Shown here piece by piece: positions 23,788-35,118 of a stretch of 64,000 bases of DNA. The translations under genes were made by a program, and so were the position numbers. How positions within the stretch are numbered: the first letter of the stretch is position 1; each line of letters starts with the position of its first letter. Origin of the DNA: Dendrolimus kikuchii (Eukaryota > Arthropoda > Insecta > Lepidoptera > Lasiocampidae); contig CM034407.1 in assembly GCA_019925095.2 (NCBI GenBank), positions 6,161,210 through 6,225,209 of the forward strand, given 5' to 3'. The notes beneath the pieces were generated by a model. It searched no databases. It worked only from the letters and a program-made list of their open reading frames with translations, and was not told where the DNA came from.

Positions 23788-24501
23788 TGTCATATATATA
23801 TACAATAATACACAAGTTATTACAATATAATCATGCTAAATGAATTAGCATGATTATATTCTGTTAATCAGACATAGCTATTTGTGGACAAATAGTGTTT
23901 TCTGAGCAGATTTCTAAATATTGATAATGATTTGGCCTCTCTGAAAGTAAGAGACAGCATACTCCAAAGTTTGACAGCCTGCACTGTAAAAGAATTATCA
24001 AAATAGGATGAAGTGTGTGCATGAATGCAATATGTAACGTCGTTGACAATTAAAAACAATCTCGAGTCATAAATAACGTATTACAACCGTAGCAGATGAG
24101 ATCTTTATACAATAACTGATTTAAGGTAGTCATAGAAATGAGTCCGAACATTGAGTATAAAGTAATCTTATAAAGAAAATGTCATCAACAAATAAACGAC
24201 CTAACGTTAAAATTTAATTTGGTATACATAACATAAAACATCATAATTTTAATTTTATTACTACAAAAACTTTACGCAAGTTCCATTTTGTGGTATTTTT
24301 TTATTTTATTATATTTCTTACAGTAGAAAGGCTAATTAAATTTTATTACTAAAACGGGATACATCCGCTAGTTTATTAGCTATATGAATATTAGTGTACC
24401 TTCTGAATAGCACGTAACTTTAAATATTTTTTTATCTATATCTATAGATAAACATGAATTGTAGAGCTGTATGTACGCGCATAACTGGAGTACGACTTTG
24501 T

Positions 24502-24535
24502 CGATTTTGTAAAAAAAAAAGTGTGTTTGAGTGGG

Positions 24536-24568
<33 letters not shown>

Positions 24569-24803
24569 GTGTGTATGTATGTATATATGTGTGTGTATAT
24601 AGTGGGGATCTGGAATGAGCTTCCAGTCGTGGTTTTTCCACAGCGCTACAATATGGGTTTTTTTTAAAAAAGGATGTCATAAAACTTCTTTGAGATATAT
24701 CTGGCGTTGCAAACATCCATAGGCGACGGTAACTGCTTTCCATCAGGTGGGCCGTCTGAGTACCCACTCAAACACACATTTTTTTTTTACAAAATCGGCA
24801 AGT
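24502..24803. repeat. Inverted NA-2 arms flanking a Bm1-like tail
   Basis: The left arm (about 24502-24539: tcgattttgtaaaaaaaaaa, gtgtgtttgagtgggta) is the near-perfect complement of the right arm (about 24763-24803: tacccactcaaacacacatt, then T-rich, acaaaatcgg). Each arm is an NA-2 fragment. Between them lie an AT/TG microsatellite and a Bm1-like tail (24600-24760) ending ccataggcgacggtaactgc, tttccatcaggtgggccgtc. Confidence 0.6.
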
Positions 24804-24809
24804 ATTATA

Positions 24810-25140
24810 TATATATATACACACATGAGTATATGAGGAATATATGATACCAATCATTATAAATGATCTCCCAGAGGACCTGCAATCAAAGTACAAAAAT
24901 AACCATAAATCGATCAAATGTAATCTGAAAAGATTCTATATTGATTCCCAAAGCGGACGATCAAGCTCACATATGCAGGCCCTGGACTAAAAGGGTACCA
25001 TATACTAGAATGATGATAACAATTACTCGCCTCTGCTCCTATTTTTGATATAACAATATTGTGTACACGACTCTCTGCGGCACGAATAAACCCATGAGGT
25101 TTCTGTGCCACAGTCAAATGTGTTTCTAATGTACATGAAT
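24810..25140. other. Unassigned sequence, possible LINE scrap
   Basis: 24850-24960 is briefly open (IINDLPEDLQSKYKNNHKS) and 25005-25120 has moderate complexity. There is not enough to name a family. Confidence 0.2.
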
Positions 25141-25175
25141 GTAAGCATATTGGGTAATAAATTTAAAAAAAAAAG

Positions 25176-25250
25176 ACAAGCACAGATATTGTAAATATGG
25201 TCTGTCTTTGTAATTGTATATTTTGGTGTGCAAGTGTTATCTTCTCTCTA
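25176..25250 (-). repeat. F8 fragment
   Basis: The complement of 23494-23550: attgtaaatatggtctgtct, then tgtaattgtatattttggtg and tgcaagtgttat. Confidence 0.65.
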
Positions 25251-25605
25251 CCACACACACAGCGTGCATAGTCGCAGTTCATACTAAAGATACAAAACAA
25301 TATATCCAATCGAGAACTGGATCGGTAAACTCCTGGGGATATTATTAAAACCTCGAAACAGATGCTCGCAGCGTTCCCGTAATTATAACAACAATTTCAC
25401 ATTCCACAGTACAATTAGTCATAAGATTGGAACCTGTAATTTGTGCCGTCTTACGGTAGCACTTGCAAGTACGACTTGCAAGTTACAATTATTTAAATTA
25501 TTTAAGAACAGCCGTTGAAATATATGTGATGGATAATGCGGAAGGCTTAACGCAAACGACAAACGCTGCAAATTTAATGGATTTTCTACACTACCTGCTT
25601 AAGAT

Positions 25606-25895
25606 TATAATAATAAATAAATAATAACAGCCCATAAATGTTCCACTGCTGGACTTGGGCCTTCCTTTATAGGGGAACGGACAGTAAACCCGCTACGCTT
25701 GTCTAAGGCGGCTTGGCAGGTTTGACACATCGGTTATCTCGATGTTTAGATTGCATCGCGATGTTTTCCTTCGCCGTTGTTAGTACGTGGTAATCGTAAC
25801 TATATGCACAAGTGGTGCATGCGTTTCGGCCGGGATCGAAACCGCGCCCTTTGAGTTCGGGACACGTGCGCTAGCCATTATGCTCACACGACTTA
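25606..25895 (-). repeat. SINE-A
   Basis: Complement of SINE-A: taataataaataataacagc tail, cccataaatgttccactgct, gacacatcggttatctcgat, and head gggatcgaaaccgcgccctt with B box complement. A-box region ends gcgctagccattatgctc. Confidence 0.75.
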
Positions 25896-26400
25896 AGATA
25901 GATAGATCAAAACTCTTTATAATATGTAGCAATACAAAAATAATCATACAAACTAAAAGTAAAAAGCGACATTTTTCAAACAACCACAGGAATAAATTGA
26001 GATGAAAATGGCGATGTGGTATATGTATAATAGCACGCCTACTTGCATTTTTCATAATGAATGGTATATGCATTATGCAGAAGTTATATTTAATAAATAC
26101 TCGTAGATACCTGCTTTATGTACCTACATACCATATACATAATGTTGCACTGTAACTGAATATGTATAAAAAACTGTATTTCTTAAACCTTTGCGACTAA
26201 CAAAAAAAAATAGTAAACTTAGCACCGAATGAAGCACCTAAAATGTAGATACTCCTAATATCTTAGTATATCAATACAATAGTTAATGCGATTTTAATTT
26301 AATCTTAGCATATTTTAAGAATTTAGGGGAATCATAGGATTGTTGGCACCCTAGTACAATGATTGGAACCCACCCTATTAGTTTATTGTAAACATTTAGT

Positions 26401-26725
26401 GTTATCCGTGCAGGAACGGAGAAATAATACAATTTCCTGCGGCCGGGCAGCCTGTCGTAAGAGGCGACAAAAGAACTCACAGCCAGGTGGTAGGGTATTT
26501 GCTCGACTGGATGGCTACCACCCCTGGTCTAGAGTACGCCGCCATAACAGCCTTGAGTTGTGTTCCGGCATTAGTAACTAGGTTCCAGTCTCCTTTAAGA
26601 GAGCAGCAGCGCATTTGTAGCACCTTTGGTGTTGCAAATGTCCATAGGCGATGGTAACCGCTTTCCATCAAGTGGACCGTCTGCCTGTCTGCTGAACTCC
26701 TCCAATAAAAATAAAATAAAAGTAA
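26401..26725 (+). repeat. SINE-B, full length and well preserved
   Basis: Starts gttatccgtgcaggaacgga, includes aggtggtagggtatttgctc, ctggtctagagtacgccgcc, ttgtagcacctttggtgttg, and ends gctgaactcctccaataaaa in an A-rich tail. About 310 bp before the tail. Confidence 0.8.
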
Positions 26726-26729
26726 TCAT

Positions 26730-27840
26730 ATTTTTTTATATTGCAAGCATACAATGATAACAATATTATTGTATGCGTACAAAATAAAAAATATAAAGGT
26801 TCTTTAATTTTTTGACTGGGTGCCATATTTTTGGTGGTGGGTGGGGGGAAGGGGGGGAGGGTGTCGGCAATGTTATAGTTTACACTACAGAAACTGCGCT
26901 GTTAAGTGTCATTTTATATCTATTTCTACTTATTGTCAACTTAACAATAAATATATTAATGACTTAATTCACGCAAATGGCCCAAATTTATTCAAATTTT
27001 ATTACTCATTGCGTTATAGCGCATTTTTTCGTCGTACAAATTTTAAAAAAGTACCATTAAAAACCATTATCAAATTAATAAGTCAATACAAAACTTGCCG
27101 CAAAAATATTACATGTCACCAAAAGATTCAGTTGTTGATAAAGGTTTAGCTCGTACATAAAATGCGTCGTATGGATTGACCCTAAACGGCATTATATTTC
27201 AAACGTTATGTATGACGCTCAAGATAATAATATGGTTGAAATTTCAAGTTGTATTTCTCTTTGTTTTATTATTCACATATTTCTGCCTGCAGCTTCATTT
27301 ACTTTTAGCAGGAATAATATTGAATTAAATTGATTAAATACAAAGTAACAATAATTATCGTAACAATATCATCACTGAAATGATTAACAAGTTTCACACA
27401 TAGGTAACTTCAAGGTGTTACTGGCACATCGTCTTTAGGACGAGCATTAATTATGCTTATTATTAAGCTTTCGTGTTTTGTAAGACAAGTAAAAGTTCCG
27501 GTGGCTACCCCTGTTCCATCGTCCCTATTCCATGCTCACCATCCCATCTTTTAGGATGGGATGGTGCTCACCAAACAAAGTGTGACAAGGGGTAGGGATT
27601 CTAAATTTCATGACGTCACATTTCATATATTATATTGTTATATATTTAAGATTAATACACGAAATTTGAAGTATTAACGAAAGAAAAACTTCAAAACATT
27701 TTCAACTCTATCTATATGAGCATAGTGTTTAATTATGAAATGTAACAGTCTATCTCATTCTCTCGCAGGCTTTGGCGTATAGATTTATATGTTTATCTCT
27801 TTTTAGGGTCGCTTTTTCGTTTCATCGAGTTTCAAATCAC
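26730..27840. other. No gene; contains a G-rich patch and a 12-bp hairpin
   Basis: 26832-26865 is a GGTGGG/GGGGGG-rich purine patch. 27537-27566 is a perfect 12-bp inverted repeat (CACCATCCCATC / GATGGGATGGTG) with a 6-nt loop. Otherwise AT-rich with no supported coding. Confidence 0.4.
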
Positions 27841-28154
27841 AACGATTCTAAAGAAGTTTCACTTCAAAAATATTAGTCACCAGGTATTCTCAGAACTCTA
27901 TCCGGTCTGGAGGTGAATGCGCAAGCGAGCTCACAGCCCGGACAAGGGATGTTCGAAGATCGGCAAGTGATTTTAGTGGGTATCCCGAACCGTTGTCTGA
28001 TAATAGCATACCCTCGGGATACTAGTGCCACCTCCCCCTTACGCGGTTGATGGTCCTCAAACGGATTTCCCCTGGTACAAAAGGGTGACCTCAGAACGCT
28101 TTAAATCTCCACTAAATATCAAAACAATCAATATACATCAAACTTACACTACAT

Positions 28155-28650
28155 CGAAACTATGGCAACAAGAATATTGATTTATGATGCCGAGACGTGG
28201 ACTGAGGGATTTGTCCACAAAAAAGTCACTAAGCGGGCTAATAAGCTACCAATACTAATACTTATCCGTGCAGGAACGGAGAAAGAATACAATTTCCTGC
28301 GGCCGGACGGCCGGTCGTAAGAGGCGACACAACAACCCACAGCCAGGTGGTAGGGCATTTGCCCGAATGGATAGCTACTACCCCTGGTCTAGAGTATGCC
28401 GCCATAACAAACTTGAGTTGTGTTCCGGCATTAGTAACTAGGTTCCAGTCTCCCTTAAGAGAACAGCAGCGCATTTGTAGCACCTTTGGCGTTGCAAATG
28501 TCCATAGGCGATGGTAACCGCTTTCCATCAAGTGGACCGTCTGCCAGTCTGCTGAACTCATGCAATAAAAAAAAAAACAATATGGAATATTTCCTTATGG
28601 ATAAAATCTGAAACGAGGATATCAGTAAGAGAACTAAGCTAACCGACATA
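28155..28650 (+). pseudogene. RTE-4 type LINE ORF fragment split by SINE-B
   Basis: 28158-28250 encodes MATRILIYDAETWTEGFVHK followed by KVTKRANK, comparable to the LINE motif 'TYGAETW'. After the SINE at 28263-28575 the frame resumes (28598-28648) as DKI-stop-NEDISKRTKLTDI, comparable to RNEDIRKK at 40085. Both halves belong to one C-terminal region, so the SINE lies inside a LINE copy. Confidence 0.55.
28261..28578 (+). repeat. SINE-B, full length, nested in a LINE
   Basis: Starts cttatccgtgcaggaacgga and ends gctgaactcatgcaataaaa plus an A run. Very close to the 26.4 kb copy, with shared caggttccagtctccctt-type and gcgcatttgtagcaccttt blocks. No clear target-site duplication was found. 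Confidence 0.8.
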
Positions 28651-28762
28651 GATAATCGGCATGTAAACACACATACATTGTATTATGCCAGTAATCCAAA
28701 TCGGGTGTTTCAGTGATTTAGACAGGCAGACTTAGTCCACTAAACTACAGAGACTATCAAAA
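28648..28762 (-). repeat. SINE-C, decayed
   Basis: Begins ataatcggcatgtaaacaca and ends gtccactaaactacagagac, retaining the tail and tRNA-head complement of SINE-C but missing most of the middle. Confidence 0.45.
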
Positions 28763-29046
28763 CTGTTATCTTATTTTTGAAGTGAAACTTCTATATAGAC
28801 GGGGGGTCTTAGAATTTTTCTGTCACGAAGAAGCGTTACGGCCGCGTGGAGGAGCGGCATAAATTTAGACTAGACGTAGTGAGAGGCGGCATAATTTTAG
28901 AGTACACTATGGATGCGTTTTTTGGTTCCGGATGGAATTCAGTTTTTTGTTTGATAAAATAAAATAAGTTGAAATAAAAAATACATTTATTAAAATGTAC
29001 CTAACCTAATCAAATTATATTTTGCAGTAAACCTGCGAAAAATCGA

Positions 29047-29264
29047 AATGTATGCTGGGACACATAGTAGAAGTGAAACTTCAACGGACAAGTGGAAAAA
29101 CGAATGGCAACAAAATTTTAACTTGACGTTTAACGGGCAGGTTTTCAAATTGGACAAGTACATTAACAATCTGCCCGTAAAACTTCAAGTTAAAATTTTG
29201 TTGCGATTCGTTTTGCCACTTGTTCGTTGAAGTTTCACTTCTACTATGTGTCCCAGCACACATG
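29047..29264. mobile_element. 218-bp foldback element
   Basis: Two arms of about 93 bp in inverted orientation flank a short ~30-bp centre. The arms match at all but a handful of positions (GCTGGGACACATAGTAGAAG, then TGAAACTTCAACG on each strand). Each strand carries a 60-codon frame with nearly the same sequence (AGTHSRSETST...) purely because of the symmetry. No transposase. A single related arm lies at 62791-62838. Confidence 0.8.
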
Positions 29265-29328
29265 TTTTATATTAAAAGAGAGGAACTCATTGCGGGAATT
29301 TTCCCCGAAACGAACAACCTGTGTATTT

Positions 29329-29426
29329 TAAAGTTTAAGTATAGTTTAGTTTTAAGTTTATTTAGTTTTAGTTTAAGTATTATATTTTAAGTTTAAGTTT
29401 TAGTTTATTTGTTTAAGTTTAAGTCT
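29329..29426 (+). repeat. Degenerate (TTTAAG)n tract
   Basis: Repeated tttaag / tttagt hexamers over about 100 bp, with substitutions. Confidence 0.75.
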
Positions 29427-29644
29427 GCCTTCTAGGTAAAAGTGGTCCATCCTAGATCATATCTCCGCTCATCAGGCGAGATCATGGTCAAACGCGAACC
29501 TGTCTTCTTTACATAGGTATAAAACAAAGTCAAGTCAAACAAAGCTTTTCGCGTCTGTCTGCATATCCGCTAACTCCTCCTAAATCACACAACGGATTTT
29601 TAAGCGGTTCGCCATCAGCTAGATAATTTTCACTGAAGGTTTAT

Positions 29645-30173
29645 CTATGATATTATAAAATTCTAAACATGCCGCGTCTGTACATTGAAGCTATTTAAAC
29701 AAAAACATCTGGAATACACTATATAAACGATGGACAACACGATACATTTTTTTTACATTTCGTGTCTGTTTGTTCGGGATTCACGTGAAAACTACTGGGC
29801 CGATTTCTATACGGTTTACGCTGATCGACAGAAATGTTTAGACTTAAAATCTGCGCTACTTTTTACCCTGGGAATTTTTCTGAAAATGATTTAAAATGCC
29901 CAATTAAAAAAAAAAACCAGTGTGATGTTTATACTGATCAATAGCAAATTTAATGTAATAAAAAGTGGGATATTTTTAATCCCGGGAATCCCGCGGGAAT
30001 TTTCCCGGAAGCGGTTGTTAACTGTTCGGGCGCATAAAAATTACCTTATTCCGACACAGTTTCCACTAAAACGATAGCTTACATTATTTTTTCAAATGCT
30101 GCTATACTGTATGTCCCAGGAATCCCCCGGGAGTTTCATATCAAGCGTGGACGAAGTCGCGGGCATATCCTAG
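29645..30173 (+). mobile_element. Hel-2, near full length
   Basis: Starts near tattataaaattctaaaca, contains gtttgttcgggattcacgtg, aaaactactgggccgatttc, several gcgggaat blocks and a gaagtcgcgggcatatcCTAG end. Homologous to 18282-18762 (minus) and 35917-36661. No coding potential. Confidence 0.6.
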
Positions 30174-30299
30174 TATTATATATAATTAAAATAGAGCTAC
30201 TTCCTAGGGTTTGGCCCGCCGCGTAGCCAAGGGGAAAACTCTAATACTACAATAAAATTCTAAATGTTACAGTAATGTAAAGAAGAAATTCCCATTAAA

Positions 30300-30560
30300 A
30301 CGAACACCGTTTATAGAATGACATTGCTTACAATTTCCCTGAAGGCCTCAATGATGGTATGTAAAGTACTGTGCAGATGGAATGCATCGGCGCCATGTGA
30401 CGACCCCACTGACCCCGCGCTCGCCGTTCACATTTTTATACACGCAGTTCTAACGCAGATGACGGATTGGTTCACGGACTTGTTGTGTGAGAGAATCAAG
30501 CTTCTAAAGAGCAGTTTTAAGCCTTTAGACGACTCTTTTTACAAATTTTGAATTTGAATC
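30300..30560 (+). other. Open frame with LINE-like tail, unassigned
   Basis: Frame 30318-30551 (MTLLTISLKASMMVCKVLCR...) has a short GC-rich centre and ends close to acaaattttgaatttgaatc, a sequence resembling LINE 3' tails. No domain recognised. Confidence 0.2.
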
Positions 30561-30587
30561 TTTCAATCAAATTTTCCTAATTTCGTA

Positions 30588-30832
30588 AAGTCGTGGTAGC
30601 GTAATGGCTAGCGCACGAGTCCCAGACTCAAAGGGCGCGGGTTCGATCGTAGTCGAAACGCATGCAAAACTTAGGCAGTTTTCTGACCTAATGTGCACAG
30701 TGTTACAATGATGTGTCAAACCTGCCAAGCCGCCTTGGACGAGCGTGGCGGGTATACAGTCCATTCCCCCCTATAATGGGAGGCCCGAGCCCAGCTGTGG
30801 GACATTTATGGGCTGATATAATATTATATATA
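30588..30832 (+). repeat. SINE-A with internal deletion
   Basis: tRNA head gtcgtggtagcgtaatggct, B box ggttcgatcg, ctgacctaatgtgcacagtg; it then jumps to atgtgtcaaacctgccaagc, missing about 50 bp of body. Tail gcccagctgtgggacattta and ggctgatataatatta. Confidence 0.8.
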
Positions 30833-31168
30833 TAATCTAATTTTCACCGAAATGTAGACCGCTGCTAATACAATAATTTCGGAGATCAATATGGTGCGGC
30901 GGTTGGATATCTATGTCCGTGATATAGCACACAAATTGCAAGAGTATCGTCTGTGCTGGTACGACCAGGTTTTATAGAAACGGGCTAGTTAAATGATGGC
31001 ATTAAGGCAAGGGATGATAGCGTACTTAATGGTCTTACAATTAGACATGCGGAAGACCACTCGAAGTGGGGAAGAAAATGTAAGAACGCCCCTCAGGCTC
31101 CGAGCGGGACGCTCCAAACACTACCGAGCTTTAACTATAAGATGACCAAGATCATTAATAAATAGGTT

Positions 31169-31780
31169 TATGAAAAAACTGACTTCAAGAAACATAAATA
31201 AAAAAATTTATATTTAATCATTTAATACTTAGTTGTATTTTATATGCAGGGTTAACTCTATATAACGACACTGAAAGAACTGTGCATTTTATGGCGTTAT
31301 AGAGAGCTGTCGTTAAATGGAGAGAATTATGTCATTTTTATCTGACGTCTTTTTTATTTTATTTTTTTTATTTTTTACTTATTTTATTCATATCTTGCGA
31401 TATTGAGGCAATAAAGTACTTAGAAATTTCGGTATTTCTTAAAAATTTTGGTATACATGATGCCGACAGTTGAATTTATTACGGGCTAGGATAATAAACC
31501 GATAAAAGAGCGTACATAGCTGCCCAGTTTTTACTAATTTTGGCAACTTAAAAGGTGCTTTCTATTATTTAATTGTTGTCGTTATTGAGAGTGGGTGTAA
31601 TGCTATATAGAGTGTATCATTGTATGGAAGACGAGCTAAACCAACCAAAGCCAAGTGATTTCGACGCTTAAGGGAGTTTGTCGTTAAATCGAGTGACGTT
31701 ATATGGAGTTTACACTGTAGTTATCAATTCAGTGTCAAGTAAAATGTAGTTGTTTTACTTGGCACCGACTTCATGCATAT
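31169..31780 (+). repeat. NA-1 element split by a MITE
   Basis: Left piece aaaactgacttcaagaaaca (31172-) and right piece ttttacttggcaccgacttc (31752-31772) are typical NA-1 ends, also seen at 16349 and 49855. The pogo-like MITE at 31247-31717 lies between them. Confidence 0.4.
31247..31717. mobile_element. Pogo/Tigger-like MITE, 471 bp
   Basis: Termini CAGGGTTAACTCTATATAAC and, on the complement of the right end, CAGTGTAAACTCCATATAAC, both followed by G-CAC-like sequence. CAG-starting ends with 'ATATAACG' are typical of pogo-type DNA transposons, which duplicate TA; TA follows the right end and TG precedes the left. Noncoding. Confidence 0.55.
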
Positions 31781-32727
31781 TGAGTAAAAAAGGCACTCAT
31801 ATAATTAGTAGTAAATTACACGCGTCATCTCTGAATAAATCAATTGAAGTATACTCTTATGAAACTAACATTAAAATCACACCTCTCCATTGCAACAGCA
31901 TAACAATTTTAAAATTCCAATCACGTTTTACATCACCTAAATGCCACTTATCGCTAAAACACTTAAAAATGTTAATGGTGAAATGACTCCTCATTACCTA
32001 CACGGTATTAAGGCGTAAATGAAACACGAACAATTTAAAAATTCCAATATTTGTCATCTTTAAAACATTCGACCCGATCAAGCCATAAAGCGAAGTGGCA
32101 ATATTTCATATAATCTCAAATACATCGATCACATTTCTCTTATAAGCCATTACAACAAGTTTTGGGGTCCCGAGAAATATGCATACAAATTATAGCGCGG
32201 TACAGCTACTGAATAAGCCCTTTTCTAGATCACGATACGATTTGATTGCGATTCGATTCCGTTTAAAAAATCCAGTTTAATTTCTTTTTTTTTTTGAAAG
32301 ATAATTGTATAAGTTTAATTAACCTTAAAATAACTGGAGTATTTTGTTCCGAGGGCGGATCGAATAATTAGCGCAAGGTGATTATTCTGGTAATTTACTA
32401 TTATAAAGTATGCAACAAAACTTATGATTGCTCTTAGTGAGAAACTTATGCAAAACCTTTACTTGTAACAATAATCATATTTTGGAAAAGATCTTCTTCA
32501 ATAGAGAGAGACCTTTTTAAAATTTTAAGAAATTAATTTACATCTTACAAACGAAAACCTCAGACATCAAGGATGATGTAATTTATACATTCATTATAAT
32601 GATTCCTTATCCAACTTAACTTTAAGATTTCAATCTAGAGTTATTATTTTTAACACTATACCTATATAATTTTGACAAAATCCCAAGAAACCCCAACTAG
32701 ATAGGTAACGCATCAGCTAGCTTGGTG

Positions 32728-32815
32728 TTACTGATGTCCATAAACTAACACTTACCATTAAATGGACCGTTCACCAGTTTGCTTACCTGAAAATATAAAA
32801 AAAGCACCTTAATGA
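32728..32815 (+). repeat. Bm1-like tail fragment
   Basis: gatgtccataaactaacact, taccattaaatggaccgttc, accagtttgcttacctg and an A-rich end match the SINE-B/Bm1 3' terminus in diverged form. Confidence 0.45.
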
Positions 32816-33164
32816 TTACAATTAAATTTGAAACATATTGTCATTACAAATTTAAAATGATAATGATATGAAAATATATAATTATGATATATGAAATGAA
32901 AGATAATATTTGATAATTGCAGGAATACATAGGTATAATGTGTGATAAACTGATGATATTAAATATTTTAAAGGCATCTTCATAAGTCTAGTTTCGCTAT
33001 TCATTACTAGTTAGACTAGTAGCAATAGAATGTGGATTCATCTTTCAGGATTTAAGCCAGTATTTCCTGGGCCTACACCTTCTACCAGGGAAGTAGAGGT
33101 GGAAGGGCGAGATATACAATTTAAAATAATTTAAACAAGATATCTGATGATATGATCTACTGAA

Positions 33165-33295
33165 CTCCTGCAATTAAAAAAAATGCCATGGGGTTGTCTA
33201 AAAAGGGCGTTATAAAATTTCTTCTACAACAAGGGTAACCACTTTCCGCCCAGTCGTCTGCCAGTTTTTCTGCTTTAAACAATAAAAAAGATCGT
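33165..33295 (+). repeat. Bm1-like tail fragments
   Basis: gaactcctgcaattaaaaaa followed by gggtaaccactttccgccca, gtcgtctgccagtttttctg and an A-rich end: two SINE-B type 3' ends in succession. Confidence 0.4.
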
Positions 33296-33299
33296 AAGT

Positions 33300-34050
33300 A
33301 CAATAATCGTGTCGCAACGTATAAATACTATGAGGAATCTGAAGCTCAGACACGACGGATTTTAAAATTCCAACAGCCTCATAACGACGTCTTTACCCGT
33401 TAATGTTATAGCTGTTACTTGCTTTATACGAAAGAGCGATAAAATTGTGGAATCCCAAACAAAAGCTTTCAAAGATTATTGTGTAAGCAAGCACGTTGTA
33501 CTCGTCAAAAAACCGTTCAAAAAGTAATATCTTTGTGACCAATTTTGTACTCATTGCTGTGTGAATAACAGCATTCCATTGTTTAAAGTTTCATGGTTCA
33601 CGTTTGCAAATTTTCATAAGTAATGGCAGATTTTTTTTCGCAAAAATTTAGGGTGCCGTCACCATTTTCACAAAAAGGAAACCAAGCCAAATTCCAATTA
33701 AGAAAAGAATATGCTAATAAGAATAATTTATCGATTAATAAATCGAAAACCAATCAACAAACGAAACCAAAGGCTGTCAAGAAGAAATAAACATTGTATT
33801 GATTTTTCCTTACAAGATAATTTTCGTAAAACTAATACACGATTTTTCCAATCAACTTCATTATTTAATGATATTTCAATTTCTTAATTTACTTAAACTC
33901 AATCCTACGAATTATTATTTTTTTTACTTATTATTTCATTATGTTAAGGTGTAGGTGTATTTTTGTATAATTCTTGTATGTTATATTTTATTCTATGTAA
34001 TAATTTAAGGTTACCTACATACTAGTTCTTAGAGGGTCTCATGAAATGTG
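33300..34050. other. No gene or clear repeat
   Basis: AT-rich. An open stretch near 33625-33790 (MADFFSQKFRVPSPFSQKGN) is short and unsupported. Confidence 0.4.
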
Positions 34051-34056
34051 ATTTTT

Positions 34057-34140
34057 AGAGGTGGGCACTAAAAACCAGCGCTATGTCGGACTATATTTCA
34101 GCACAGCAAAATACTGAGTGCCAACCTCATTTCTGCAAAT
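34057..34140 (+). repeat. LINE 3'-end fragment
   Basis: ggtgggcactaaaaaccagc, gctatgtcggac and actgagtgccaacctcattt match the fragment at 19455-19545. Confidence 0.5.
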
Positions 34141-34164
34141 GCAGCATTCAATTTTTGTATATAT

Positions 34165-34666
34165 TGTTACAACTCTGGTCCCGACAAAAACAAAATCCAC
34201 CTGCATAGCTGAAACAAAGCACATTTATTACACGTCGGTATTTCAACTAATAACTACTAAATTCTTTTATGGTCGTCTTCTTTTGTTTACTTTGTGTTTA
34301 AAATTTGTGATTAGAAAACAGCCCATTGTTGTATAGTAATCTTTTATGTCATTCATTAGCCAGGTGTGTCAGATTAAGTCAACTTAGATACGGGGACATT
34401 GCAGTTGCGCAGTATAAAACGATGACCTGATGGAAGGGGGAGTCAGTCGAGCAATAACCACAAGCGAAGTAAGACGTGTGTACTACAATCGGGAATCTAA
34501 TAAGTGACGGACTTTGCGCGTTTTATTGAATTACGACCTTGTGCATTACGTTTGGACTTGTTGTGTTCGGTTATATTTGTACCTTTGTTATACGTGTTTG
34601 TATAGTTGTAATAAACTGTATAGTAATTCTAACGGCATTTTAATTCGAGTCTCGCGACTCGTAACA
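34165..34666 (+). mobile_element. LTR-G solo LTR, 502 bp
   Basis: Starts TGTTACAACTCTGG and ends GACTCGTAACA, giving 6-bp terminal inverted repeats TGTTAC/GTAACA. The 4-bp duplication ATAT lies at 34161-34164 and 34667-34670. Internal promoter-like cagtataaaacg (about 34409) and AATAAA (about 34610) fit U3/R layout. No internal gag-pol sequence flanks it, so the internal region was probably lost by LTR-LTR recombination. Termini and 4-bp duplication suggest a Gypsy-type element. Confidence 0.8.
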
Positions 34667-34736
34667 ATATTTTCTAATCTGATTGTATTGTGTGTGTCGC
34701 AATTGGAAATATATATTTTTTTAAAGAACATCTAAA

Positions 34737-34860
34737 GAATAGAATAGAACACTTTATACACTTTTTTTTTTTAGAACACCTTTTAGAACACTACTTTATT
34801 ACATAATATTAAGATACAGTCAAAGAAGTATAAGTACAGCAAACAATAGGCGGTATTATT
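34737..34860 (+). repeat. F8-type fragment
   Basis: agaatagaatagaacacttt followed by atacagtcaaagaagtataa and caaacaataggcggtattat resembles the 60.7-60.8 kb copy, truncated before the gatctcttcc core. Confidence 0.4.
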
Positions 34861-34898
34861 AGTGACTAAAGTCATATATAATATAATAATAATAATAT

Positions 34899-35118
34899 AA
34901 TAAATAATAATAACAGTTCACAAATATCCCATTGCTGGGCTCGGGCCTCCCATTATAGGGGAACGGACAGTATACACGGCACACTTGTCCACGGCAGTTT
35001 GGCAGGTTTGACACATCGGTAAGCCTGCCTAAGTGATACATGCGTTTCGGCCAGGATCGAACTCGCCCCCTTTGAGTTTGGGACGCGTGCGCTAACCATT
35101 ACGCAACCGCGACTTAAA
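34899..35118 (-). repeat. SINE-A with internal deletion
   Basis: Tail taataaataataataacagt, cccattgctgggctcgggcc, gtttgacacatcggtaagcc; then the tRNA head complement ggatcgaactcgccccct and gctaaccattacgc. Roughly 70 bp of the body are missing. Confidence 0.75.

Noticed and set aside
29048..29263. Two 60-codon frames with almost the same protein sequence on opposite strands
   Set aside because: Fully explained by the inverted-repeat arms of the foldback element.
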